Source of the DNA: an uncultured Eubacterium sp.
GTDB lineage: Bacteria; Bacillota; Clostridia; Lachnospirales; Lachnospiraceae
Assembly: GCA_910589665.1 (NCBI GenBank)
Contig: CAJUTR010000005.1
Location: 96,865 to 160,864, forward strand
Direction of reading: 5' to 3'
DNA: 64,000 nt
Below are positions 51,929-60,668 of the stretch, piece after piece. Both the position numbers and the translations under genes were made by a program. Every line of letters starts with the position of its first letter. The stretch's first letter is position 1. A model generated the notes under the pieces. It worked only from the letters and a program-made list of their open reading frames with translations. It did not search any database and was not told the DNA's origin.

Positions 51929-54900
51929 CTAGCACAGTACCTTCCTCAACTGCTTAAACAGCTTATCAACATCGATCGGCTTCGCCAAATGCCCATTCAT
52001 CCCGCAGTTCAAAGCCTCCCTTTTGTCCTCCTCAAACGCATTGGCTGTCATAGCAAAGATTGGTATCGACGCCAGTTCTTTGTTTTCCAGCTTTCGAACG
52101 GCTTTCGTAGCCTCATACCCGTTCATCACCGGCATTTTCACATCCATGAGTATCAGCTGATAATAATCCGGTTCTGATTTCTTTAGCATCTCCACTGCAA
52201 TCTGGCCATTTCCTGCAACTTCTACGTCGAGTCCAGCCTCTTCTAAAATCGCCACCGCAATTTCCTGATTGAGTTCATTATCCTCTGCCAAAAGGATGCG
52301 TCCTTTCATAAGGTCTTTCACCTCATATTCGTCCTCGCGGTCCTCCAGCTCATCTACATTGATAACAGAATTCAAGCAGCGGCTCAATTCCGACATAAAC
52401 AGCGGCTTACTGCAGAATGCCGTAACACCGGCTTCCTTCGCCTCGCTCTCGATTTCCGACCAGTCATAGGCGGTCAGAACGATCACCGATATGTCCTCCC
52501 CCATCTCCTTCCGGATCCTGCGGGTTACTTCGATGCCATTCATATCCGGAAGCAGCCAGTCAATGATATAGACACTGTAGCGGTCTCCTCTCGTAGCCGC
52601 TTGGCGCGTACGCAGCACCGCCTCTTTTCCGGACAATGTCCACTCCGCACGGAGACCAAGCTGCCCCAGCATAAAAGATACGTTATCACATGTATCAAAA
52701 TCATCGTCCACAACGAGCGCCCTGCAGTTTTTCAGTTCCGGAATCTCCTGATATGTTTTTGTTTCAGAACTTAGACGGAACGTAAATCCAACCGTAAACT
52801 CTGTTCCCACTCCCTGCTCACTCTTTACGCTGATCGTACCATTCATCATATCAACGATATTTTTCGTGATCGCCATTCCGAGACCGGCTCCCTCGATCCC
52901 GCTGCTCGTCGTCGTTCTTTCTCTCTCAAATGGCTCAAAAATATGCAGAACAAAGTCCTCGCTCATACCGATACCGGTATCTTTGATCGTAAACTCATAA
53001 TTTGCATATCCGTTCGGCGCCCCTCCCTTTTCTGTCACACGCAAACTGACAATGCCGCCCGCTGTCGTATATTTAACAGAATTACTGAGCAAATTGAGAA
53101 GAACCTGATTTAAGCGCAATTTATCACAATAAATCTCCTCGTTCATAACATCGACCGCATCCAGATACAATTCAAGTTGTTTCGCGCGAATATCGGATTG
53201 CAGGATATTTCGCAGTTCATGTAAAATATCTGGCAAGCTGCACAGTTTCTCCTCCAAGTGCATCTTTCCACTCTCAATACGGCTCATATCCAAAACATCA
53301 TTGATCAGGCTGAGCAAATGATTTCCTGATGTCATGATCTTCTTTAGGTATTCCTCCACCTGCTCCCTTTGTTCAATGTGTGTGATCGCCAGCGCGGTAA
53401 AACCAATGATCGCGTTCATCGGTGTACGTATGTCATGTGACATATGGGACAGGAATACACTTTTTGCTTTGCTCGCCTGGTTCGCCTGCATGAGTGCATC
53501 TTCCAACAGATTTTTCTGCTCCATCTCGTTTCGGATTTCCGCATCCACACTGTGGAATCCCAAAACGATCCCGTGGTTTTGCTTCCATGACCCCGCGCGC
53601 ACGACTTTCATCTGGAAATACTTGACTGTGCCTTCTTTCATGATACGGAAATTCACAGAATACATCTTCTTTTTCGCGAGTTTTTTCAGGAAAAGATCCC
53701 GTGAAGATGCCTCCCTCATCATCTCTCTGTCATCCTCATGCACAAATGTTTCTATGTACTGCTCTAGGCCCTCATCAAAAGACAATTCTTCGTTAAACGC
53801 ATCCAAAAACATCTTTTCATCATTTTGAACCCGGAATCCAACTCCGGTATCCAGATCAAAAAAGCAGACAAGGTTATAATCAATACTAAGTGCCTGAACA
53901 AGTTCCCTATGCCGTTTTTCCTTTTTCTTTTCCTGCAGTTTCTGAGCCGTGCAATCCAGCAGAAAGCGCTGGTAAACATGCTGGCCGTTCTCCTCTAACA
54001 GTTTCACATTTCCCATGATATGTAAAATATCCCCGTTTTTATGCTGCACACGATATTCCACGCCGACATTGTCTCCCACTTCCTTAAGTTCCTGGATCGC
54101 ATCCAGTAATATCGGTTTATCCTCATCCATAACAGAAGGCGCAATCATCTGAAATCCGTTGGCTTCCAGTTCCTCTTTCGACTCATATCCCAAAATCTTG
54201 AGGGCGGCCCGGTTTATACTTATGATCTCCTTCCCATCCTCCGTATGGAGCATCACACCACACTCGATCGAGGTGAAAATCTTTTCTAACGACTGGTTCT
54301 TTCGAATGATCTCCTGCTCGTATTCACGTTCTTTTGTCACATCAATTGCCACGCCGACCGTACCCATTACACTTCCATCCACATTATACAATGGGGATTT
54401 GTACGTCGTAAGCTGGCGCATGCCCTCTCCTGTTTTGATCGTCTCCTCCGATACATATGTCTTTTCTTTTGACATTACTTCTCGCTCGGACTCGATACAG
54501 GCCGGATCATCCTCTTCTACATCCCAAATATAGGCATGACGCTGTCCTTCTACCTGTTTCCGCGTCTTCCCAACCGTCTGGCAGAAGCTGTCGTTGACCT
54601 TTTCATGAACACCATCCTTATCTTTATACCAAACCAGGTTTGGCACATTGTTGATCGCCGCCTCCAAAAAATGACTGGTCTCCCAAAAATCCTTCCTCAT
54701 TTTATACGTCTCCTGCCACCGCAGAAAACGGAATCGTATCTCCTCGTCGGACAGAGGAAGCGTCCATATATCCTTAACCTCCGGCATAACATCTGACAGA
54801 TCAGCGATCTGCTCTTTCTCCGCAAGCAAAATGACTTCTGTATCTTCCCGCCTGCCCGAAGTAAGTATCTGTATGGCTTCCTTTGCATTCATTCCCTGTA

Positions 54901-55063
54901 ATGCGGCCACGATCACATCCGCCTGAACTGCCAGCTTCTCGTCCGGCCTGTCACTCTTAATAAACTCATGGGTAAAAGGATCGAGCGGGGACATTTCCCT
55001 CATGATTTCAAAAACCCTGTTCGGAGCACCCGCAAAATAAAAATGAATTTGACAATGATACAT
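51929..55063 (-). CDS. Hybrid sensor kinase with two PAS and two receiver domains (1044 aa)
   Basis: This is a soluble hybrid histidine kinase. Residues 1-130 resemble a degenerate receiver-like domain. PAS domains lie at about 140-265 (AAINNVPNLVWYKDKDGVHE, with IDVTKERE end) and 275-390. A third, weaker PAS-like region at about 395-515 is followed by a coiled coil and HisKA (FLSHMSHDIRTPMNAIIGFT). The HATPase has LLNLLSNSVKYTTAGG and GIEGAGLGMAITKNIVDMM. Receiver 1 (about 775-900) has LVVDDDFDT and IDWLLPDMNG. Receiver 2 (about 920-1044) has LLAEDNELNQEIA and LMDVKMPVMNGYEA. No membrane segment or HPt domain is present, so an external phosphotransfer partner is needed. It stands alone. Confidence 0.93.
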   Translation of the reverse strand: MYHCQIHFYFAGAPNRVFEIMREMSPLDPFTHEFIKSDRPDEKLAVQADVIVAALQGMNAKEAIQILTSGRREDTEVILLAEKEQIADLSDVMPEVKDIWTLPLSDEEIRFRFLRWQETYKMRKDFWETSHFLEAAINNVPNLVWYKDKDGVHEKVNDSFCQTVGKTRKQVEGQRHAYIWDVEEDDPACIESEREVMSKEKTYVSEETIKTGEGMRQLTTYKSPLYNVDGSVMGTVGVAIDVTKEREYEQEIIRKNQSLEKIFTSIECGVMLHTEDGKEIISINRAALKILGYESKEELEANGFQMIAPSVMDEDKPILLDAIQELKEVGDNVGVEYRVQHKNGDILHIMGNVKLLEENGQHVYQRFLLDCTAQKLQEKKKEKRHRELVQALSIDYNLVCFFDLDTGVGFRVQNDEKMFLDAFNEELSFDEGLEQYIETFVHEDDREMMREASSRDLFLKKLAKKKMYSVNFRIMKEGTVKYFQMKVVRAGSWKQNHGIVLGFHSVDAEIRNEMEQKNLLEDALMQANQASKAKSVFLSHMSHDIRTPMNAIIGFTALAITHIEQREQVEEYLKKIMTSGNHLLSLINDVLDMSRIESGKMHLEEKLCSLPDILHELRNILQSDIRAKQLELYLDAVDVMNEEIYCDKLRLNQVLLNLLSNSVKYTTAGGIVSLRVTEKGGAPNGYANYEFTIKDTGIGMSEDFVLHIFEPFERERTTTSSGIEGAGLGMAITKNIVDMMNGTISVKSEQGVGTEFTVGFTFRLSSETKTYQEIPELKNCRALVVDDDFDTCDNVSFMLGQLGLRAEWTLSGKEAVLRTRQAATRGDRYSVYIIDWLLPDMNGIEVTRRIRKEMGEDISVIVLTAYDWSEIESEAKEAGVTAFCSKPLFMSELSRCLNSVINVDELEDREDEYEVKDLMKGRILLAEDNELNQEIAVAILEEAGLDVEVAGNGQIAVEMLKKSEPDYYQLILMDVKMPVMNGYEATKAVRKLENKELASIPIFAMTANAFEEDKREALNCGMNGHLAKPIDVDKLFKQLRKVLC

Positions 55064-55110
55064 CTTCTTTCCTCCTGTATTTACTTATCGTTACATTCTT
55101 TTTTTATAGG

Positions 55111-55942
55111 TTACAATTTTTTCTTCATGCAAAGAGATTGCGGCATATCCACATATGGCCCGTAGTTCGGGATCACCTTATAACCGAACTTTTTATACAG
55201 ACCGACAGCCTCCTCAAGCAACTCCCCCCGTCTCCAGCACCGCATAACGAAACCCTTTGATCCTGGCATCTGCTTCCAATCTGCGCAAAAGTTCTTTTCC
55301 TACCCCGCGCCCGCGAAAGTCCGGCCGCAGATATACCCGCTTTATTTCCACCGTTTCTTCATCATATAAACGGTAGGCTCCTCCCGCGATTGCTTCCCCC
55401 TCCCTATATATTACGATCACATCGTGGATGTTATCCAACTGATTATACGCCGTATATTGGCTTCGGTCAATTTTCGCGCCTACAAGTTCTTCTAGATTTT
55501 GATCCAAACATTCACACAATCGTATAAAATCCGGATGGACGCCATCTGTTTTTACAAACGTCAGCTTTGCCAGTTCGGGCAGCCTGGCCCGTTCCTTTTT
55601 TGTCAGTTTAGCGATAATCTCCTCATATGCCTCATCAATCATCTCCCAAAGCTGCTCCTTCTCAAACCGGTTGAGTGAAATCGTATTCCAATATGGCTGC
55701 TGCACCGGAGGACAATGCCACCCCCTCACAACGACATCCGGAAACAACTTCCGGTAAAACCCTGCAACTTCTGGGTTGGTCTTTAAGGTTATCTTAAACC
55801 AATCCTCTTTCACAAAAAGCTGGGCAAAAATCTTTCCTGCCACACGATAACAAATCGGCAATTCTCCAAAAGGACGACTTTCATAAGCACAGGGTTTAGC
55901 CATACAGTAATCGTGTATTTCCATCCACTCTGCGCTGTCCAT
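55111..55942 (-). pseudogene. Frameshifted MmcQ/YjbR-GNAT fusion protein
   Basis: The N-terminal 115 residues form an MmcQ/YjbR-like domain (HDYCMAKPCAYESRPFGELP; NTISLNRFEKEQLWEMIDEAYE). Residues 130-245 form a GNAT acetyltransferase with IYREGEAIAGGAYRLYDEET and the acetyl-CoA loop LRPDFRGRGVGKELLRRLE. The frame then stops at 55214. One base fewer in a run of six C (55224-55229 on the plus strand) would continue ETGELLEEAVGLYKKFGY to a stop at 55111, exactly the missing last strand and helix of GNAT. It is thus a single-base frameshift in a homopolymer: decay, phase variation or a sequencing error. Start 55942 is used (AAGGAG upstream). Confidence 0.82.
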
Positions 55943-56164
55943 AACCATCTCTCCTTTTTATATTTCTCTCCCTGCTATAGGACCTCAGGCAAGGTACACC
56001 ATAAAAACCATTATTAATCTGATTATAACACGTTCATCCGCCATTGTCTACCGCGATCTAAGGATGCCCTCACTGTTGCCATATGCAGTTCTTCGTTATA
56101 TCTCGGATTGATATTCAACGGGAGCGTGTAAGGGGATAAATCCGAATGAAAAGACGATTGCCAT

Positions 56165-56959
56165 TCAAAACAATTCATCCAATAAAATATAATACCGTAT
56201 CTTCTCCCAATCCGGCTCTATCCCCAATTCCCGAAAGAACTGCATTTCATCATATTCAGAACACGTCACATCGACATACTCCCCATATTTCCCACTAAAA
56301 TTATGCGACAGACTCCTGTAACAGATCGCGATATCGCACCATCTGTCCGCAATCCCCATTTTTCCCAAATCAATATACCCCGTCACCTTATCGTTCCTGC
56401 CGAAAATATTGGGAAGGCAATAATCCCCATGGGACAGCACCAGATCCTCTTTTGGCCTATTTTCATATAACCACCCCAGCAATTCATCAGGATCCCGAAA
56501 ACCACCCTCCCCAAATGTATCCGGCTGCACATTTTCCATATCAACCAGTCCATGTTTGATATTATACCGTGCCATTTCCAGTTTTCGCACCAGACTTTGA
56601 TCCGAGGGACAATCCGAAATATCAACACTCCACAACCGCTTCAGTCCATCTGCCAGAAGCTTACATAAAGCAGGCGGATGACTCATATACTCACGAGCAC
56701 ATGCCATCTGCCCCTCACATCTACCCATTAACAGATACAATCGGCCCTCATAACTCTCGCACGCATATACATGGGGAACCGGCAGCTTCCCTCGGAGAAG
56801 CTGCATCATCCGCACCTCATTCCCCGCTTCCTCATCATTTTCCTGCACCTTCAAAACCTTATCTCTAAAGATGAAAATGGAAGCCCCTGACATTCCAATC
56901 TCATCCCGTTCATACGGCTCATCTGCCATCATACTACGTATTTTTTCTGGTAGAATCAT
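56165..56959 (-). CDS. APH(3')-type aminoglycoside phosphotransferase (264 aa)
   Basis: This is a cytoplasmic kinase of the aminoglycoside 3'-phosphotransferase family, which inactivates kanamycin-type drugs with ATP. Conserved points are the IGMSGASIFIF nucleotide loop, KVQENDEEAGNEVRMMQLL, the GKLPVPHVYAC hinge, WSVDISDCPSDQSL, the catalytic loop LSHGDYCLPNIF with its Asp, GYIDLGKMGIADRWCDIA (magnesium-binding Asp), and the family-typical end WEKIRYYILLDELF. Length is exactly that of APH(3') enzymes and the C terminus is nearly that of APH(3')-III. The spacing of motifs suggests an active enzyme, but substrate range cannot be told. It has its own promoter divergent from blaI. Confidence 0.93.
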   Translation of the reverse strand: MILPEKIRSMMADEPYERDEIGMSGASIFIFRDKVLKVQENDEEAGNEVRMMQLLRGKLPVPHVYACESYEGRLYLLMGRCEGQMACAREYMSHPPALCKLLADGLKRLWSVDISDCPSDQSLVRKLEMARYNIKHGLVDMENVQPDTFGEGGFRDPDELLGWLYENRPKEDLVLSHGDYCLPNIFGRNDKVTGYIDLGKMGIADRWCDIAICYRSLSHNFSGKYGEYVDVTCSEYDEMQFFRELGIEPDWEKIRYYILLDELF

Positions 56960-56996
56960 TTCTTACTCCTTATCGTTTCATGACAACAACATATTC

Positions 56997-57025
56997 AGTA
57001 TAGCAAGATATCACCAACCGGTCAA
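56997..57025 (-). promoter_or_regulatory. Promoter of the APH(3')-type gene
   Basis: On the minus strand TTGACC (57020-57025) and TATACT (56997-57002) are 17 bases apart, about 40 bases upstream of the start. It is back-to-back with the blaI promoter. Confidence 0.75.
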
Positions 57026-57051
57026 ACTTTCAAAATAACCGAACGTAATAT

Positions 57052-57098
57052 TTGACACAAATGTTTTTTCATTTTATAATATATATTACATTCGTAAG
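57052..57098 (+). promoter_or_regulatory. blaI promoter with BlaI operator
   Basis: TTGACA (57052-57057), 17 bases and TATAAT (57075-57080) form a consensus promoter. Overlapping the transcription start is ATTACATTCGTAAG (57085-57098), of the form TTAC-N4-GTAA. The same box occurs twice in front of the PBP gene at 62.8-62.9 kb. This is a strong candidate BlaI binding site and predicts autorepression. Confidence 0.85.
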
Positions 57099-57115
57099 AA
57101 ACAGGAGGTATTATC

Positions 57116-57511
57116 GTGAACGCCCTACCGCAGATTTCCGAGGCCGAATTTGAAGTTATGAAGATCATATGGAAATATGCCCCCATTAACACAAATGAAA
57201 TTACCGAGAAGTTAACAAAAACCACAGCATGGAGTCCCAAGACCATACATACCTTAATAAAGCGTCTTGTAAACAAAGGCGCCATTTCCCATGAAAAAGA
57301 TGGCCGGGTATTCGTGTATACACCACGGATCAAAGAAAATGAATACGTGGGAAGTGAAAGCAGACATTTTCTAAAACGGTTTTACAATGGAGACATCTCC
57401 CGTATGCTTTCTTCCTTTATAGAAGATAATAAATTATCAAAAGCCGAAATCGAGAATTTGCGTTCGATCCTTTCAACAAGCAGGAAAGACAGGGGGAATA
57501 CGCATGACTGA
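57116..57511 (+). CDS. blaI: BlaI/MecI-type repressor of the PBP system (131 aa)
   Basis: This is a winged-helix repressor of the BlaI/MecI family. ISEAEFEVMKIIWKYAPINTNEI forms the first helices, AWSPKTIHTLIKRLVNKGAI the recognition region, and KDGRVFVYTPRI the wing. The C-terminal helices (residues 85-131) form the dimer interface, where BlaR1-dependent cleavage would inactivate it. It begins with GTG after AGGAGG and overlaps blaR1 by eight bases. Operators of the TTAC-N4-GTAA type lie before it and before the PBP gene, so it probably represses both divergent transcripts until a beta-lactam is sensed. Confidence 0.95.
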   Translation: MNALPQISEAEFEVMKIIWKYAPINTNEITEKLTKTTAWSPKTIHTLIKRLVNKGAISHEKDGRVFVYTPRIKENEYVGSESRHFLKRFYNGDISRMLSSFIEDNKLSKAEIENLRSILSTSRKDRGNTHD

Positions 57512-59351
57512 ATTTATCGTTCGTTATCTTATTTGTAATATCGCGATATGTATCATCATCGGCATTCTTCTTTTATGTAAACGCGCTTGTAAACATGTGC
57601 TGACAGGACGGATGCAGTATCATTTGTGGTTGATTTTACTTGGCCTGTTACTGATCCCTTTTTTACCGGTTCCGCTATCCGATTCCGGCTCTTTTTCGTG
57701 GGTGCGTTTTTTTGCAGACCAAGCCTTTTTATCCGGATTCAGTCAAGGCGGACTCTTTCAAGCCGGATCTGACGCTGGTCTCTCCACTTCTCCGAACACT
57801 TCACCCCTGACGACGAAGGAATCGGCGGACTGGATCAATGATTTTGCCCTGTCTGTCCACAGGAACATGCCCTCCGCTATCTTTCAATCCGTTTGCGTAA
57901 TCTGGCTGCTCGGAATGTTCGCTATGATTCTCTTGATCGTAAAATCCTGGCAACGCCTTAACATCATACGAAAGTCGGCGCTTCCTCTGCAACATGCAAA
58001 AACCCGCGCGCTTTACGCTGAATGTCTGGCGGAGATGAACATCCTGAAAAATATCCCTATTTACAGTACCGCTTTTTTGAAATCGCCCATGATCGTCGGT
58101 TGGTGGAAACCGCAGATATACCTGCCCATTCATCTGATCTCCAACTATGACACAGCACGTTTGCGCTATATGTTATTCCATGAATTACAGCACTACAAAC
58201 ATCAGGACGCGCTGATCAACCACTTCATCAACCTGGCCGCCGTATTCTACTGGTTTAATCCTTTTGTCTGGTATGCGTTAAAGAAAATGCGGGATGACCG
58301 GGAGATCGCATGCGACAGTTCGGTACTCGCTATATTAAAAGAAAATGAATATGAAGAGTATGGGAATACCCTGATCCATTTTGCAGAGAAATTATCGGTT
58401 ACGCCATTTCCTTTTACCGCCGGAATAAGCGGATCGATAAAACAGATCAAACAGCGCATCTTAAATATCTCCACCTATCAAACGCCGTCCACCCGTAAAA
58501 AACTGACCGGTGCTGCTGCCTTTCTTTTCATCTTTGCCCTTCTTTCCTTTCTCGCCCCAGGACTGTCTACGTATGCGGCAAATGACGACTACTATAACTG
58601 GAACGCTTCCTCCAAAAACGTTTCCATCCTGGATTTATCTGCCTATTTTGATGAATATGAAGGAAGCTTTGTTTTATATACGGCAAAAAACGATACATGG
58701 AATGTATATGATCTGGATCAGGCAGCATTTCGAACATCTCCAGATTCCACATACAAAATATATGACGCATTATTCGGCTTGGAAGAACATATTATTACGC
58801 CAGCCTCCTCACAGATCAAATGGAACCGCGAACACTATCCCTTTGAAGAATGGAACGCCGATCAAACCCTAACTTCCGCGATGCACGCTTCTGTCAACTG
58901 GTATTTCCAAGCCATCGACAGACAACTTGGTGAAACAGCGGTCGACCGCTATATTAAGAAGATTAAGTATGGAAATGAAAATACGACTGGCGGACTCTCT
59001 ACTTACTGGATGGAATCTTCCCTCACGATTTCACCGATCGAACAGGTAGAACTTTTAACAAAATTATTCCAGCACCCTTTTGACTTTGCAGCAGAACATA
59101 TCCGCGCCGTGAAGGACTCCATCCTTCTCTCTTCTTCCGTGCACGGGAATGTGTACGGAAAAACAGGAACCGGGCGTATCAATGGAAAAGACATAAACGG
59201 CTGGTTTGTCGGAGCGATCGAAACTTCTGATAATACCTGCTTTTTTGCCACAAATATCCGCGCCTCCCATAACGCTGCCGGGAGCAGGGCAAGGGAGATC
59301 ACGATGTCGATCTTATCCGATATGGGAATTTGGGATCACCCTCTCTTATGA
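57504..59351 (+). CDS. blaR1: BlaR1/MecR1-type beta-lactam sensor metalloprotease (615 aa)
   Basis: This is a membrane sensor-transducer. The first 340 residues are an M56 domain: membrane helices near 1-30, 35-55 and 125-150, a zinc protease site FHELQHYKHQD with the further REIACDS Glu, and a fourth helix near 335-355. Residues 365-615 are a penicillin-binding sensor domain of the class D type: STYK as acylation Ser (SPDSTYKIYDAL), SVN (ASVNWYF) and KTGTG (VYGKTGTGRI). Acylation by a beta-lactam outside would trigger cleavage inside. All catalytic motifs are intact, unlike the remnant at the left edge. It overlaps blaI and its 3' end overlaps the convergent gene by 16 bases. Confidence 0.96.
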   Translation: MTEFIVRYLICNIAICIIIGILLLCKRACKHVLTGRMQYHLWLILLGLLLIPFLPVPLSDSGSFSWVRFFADQAFLSGFSQGGLFQAGSDAGLSTSPNTSPLTTKESADWINDFALSVHRNMPSAIFQSVCVIWLLGMFAMILLIVKSWQRLNIIRKSALPLQHAKTRALYAECLAEMNILKNIPIYSTAFLKSPMIVGWWKPQIYLPIHLISNYDTARLRYMLFHELQHYKHQDALINHFINLAAVFYWFNPFVWYALKKMRDDREIACDSSVLAILKENEYEEYGNTLIHFAEKLSVTPFPFTAGISGSIKQIKQRILNISTYQTPSTRKKLTGAAAFLFIFALLSFLAPGLSTYAANDDYYNWNASSKNVSILDLSAYFDEYEGSFVLYTAKNDTWNVYDLDQAAFRTSPDSTYKIYDALFGLEEHIITPASSQIKWNREHYPFEEWNADQTLTSAMHASVNWYFQAIDRQLGETAVDRYIKKIKYGNENTTGGLSTYWMESSLTISPIEQVELLTKLFQHPFDFAAEHIRAVKDSILLSSSVHGNVYGKTGTGRINGKDINGWFVGAIETSDNTCFFATNIRASHNAAGSRAREITMSILSDMGIWDHPLL

Positions 59352-60643
59352 TCCAAACGATATTGATACTTTGGCAGATCACGAAGCTCATCTTCCCGTA
59401 TTTTATTACCCAGATACTGAAACCCTCCGTCTTTTCCTATCTGCACTGTCAATTCGTGGGTTATGAGCGCATCATCGCATAACACCATTTCGCATACTGC
59501 CGATACGGTCAGGGTATATGTTCCATTTCTATTCTTTTTGGCTTTAACTACTTCAGGAACCGAAGTCCCAAGAAAGCTAAGGGTATAATTATAGTATCCC
59601 AGCCTAACCCAATCATACGTTTTCTCTTTCTCATTAAAACTTGCGTACTCCTGTATTTTTTCTGCTTTTATAGGCAGATATTCCATGATCAGTTTTTCAA
59701 ACTGGTCTTTCGGTATCCCCTCCGCGTATTTTTCTGCGTCGAATTTCTTTTTATACTTCATCTCATACAAATATTCGTACAATCCATTATAATCCAGATC
59801 TTTCATATGGTTCATGTCCCAATTCGTACATAACAGATTATGCCCCTGATACCCCAGGGCGGATACAAATTTTTTCGTCATGCTGTAATTTTCACGGCTC
59901 ATCGGTTTCACTCTGATCAGGCAGCTCCCATCGACCATTTCTGACACTTCCGGATATTCAGGCACACATAGTTCATAGCAAAACCATCCGTTCTCTGTAT
60001 ATTTCCACTCTTTCATCCTGTTATGTGAAAAAAATCCGATTTCCGCCTGGTCGTTCTCGTTCCATACAGCGCTCGCATCAAACTGGTACATGTCCGTTCC
60101 ATCAAAAATATATTTACTTCTTCCTATCCCGCCGTCAGAGCGGATCATATAGACGACAACCGACGCCCGTTTACCATCTTTACAATCTTTTAGAAATCTG
60201 TCCACCTGCTTATAATTTTGCATTTTTGAATATAAAACCTTTGTATATACCGGATGGCCTGTCTCCTTAATCTTATCCCTCATCGCAAAAAGCGTTTGAT
60301 CTGAAAGAATAACATTGGTCGCCTCTCCTTTGTCAGCGCGTGAATATATTTCAGAAATAAGATCCATGACTTTGCTGCATTCCTCCGTTGCTTCTGTCTT
60401 CTCGCTATCACTGATCGGAAGTTCATACCCCTTTTCCCTTTTATCCTCCCGAACCGCCCCAGGCTGTCCGCTTTCCTCCGATGTCTCCAGCACTTCTTCC
60501 CGCGGCGTGCTGCAGGCGTCTTCCCCTGTCGTATTTCTACCTTCTTTTTGTGTCGCGTGCCGCCTCAGCATGCCAGTCATGATCATTCCGATTAGTATTA
60601 CGAAAAATAAGATACCATATATTTTCCTTCTTTGCCGTCTCAT
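59336..60643 (-). CDS. Unknown membrane-anchored protein of the PBP operon (435 aa)
   Basis: I do not recognise a characterised family. The protein has an N-terminal membrane anchor (KIYGILFFVILIGMIMTGML), a Glu/Thr/Ser-rich linker (residues 30-85) and an extracytoplasmic domain of about 345 residues rich in aromatic and charged residues (DGGIGRSKYIFDGTDMYQFD, YTENGWFCYELCVPEYPEV). A last part has a beta-rich RLGYYNYTLSFLGTSVPEVV then LTVSAVCEMVLCDDALITHE. It follows the PBP gene by 25 bases on the same strand and therefore shares its BlaI-type control. A role as a partner or maturation factor of the PBP is inference. Confidence 0.78.
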   Translation of the reverse strand: MRRQRRKIYGILFFVILIGMIMTGMLRRHATQKEGRNTTGEDACSTPREEVLETSEESGQPGAVREDKREKGYELPISDSEKTEATEECSKVMDLISEIYSRADKGEATNVILSDQTLFAMRDKIKETGHPVYTKVLYSKMQNYKQVDRFLKDCKDGKRASVVVYMIRSDGGIGRSKYIFDGTDMYQFDASAVWNENDQAEIGFFSHNRMKEWKYTENGWFCYELCVPEYPEVSEMVDGSCLIRVKPMSRENYSMTKKFVSALGYQGHNLLCTNWDMNHMKDLDYNGLYEYLYEMKYKKKFDAEKYAEGIPKDQFEKLIMEYLPIKAEKIQEYASFNEKEKTYDWVRLGYYNYTLSFLGTSVPEVVKAKKNRNGTYTLTVSAVCEMVLCDDALITHELTVQIGKDGGFQYLGNKIREDELRDLPKYQYRLDHKRG

Positions 60644-60668
60644 ATGTCCAAACGCTACCCTCCGTATA

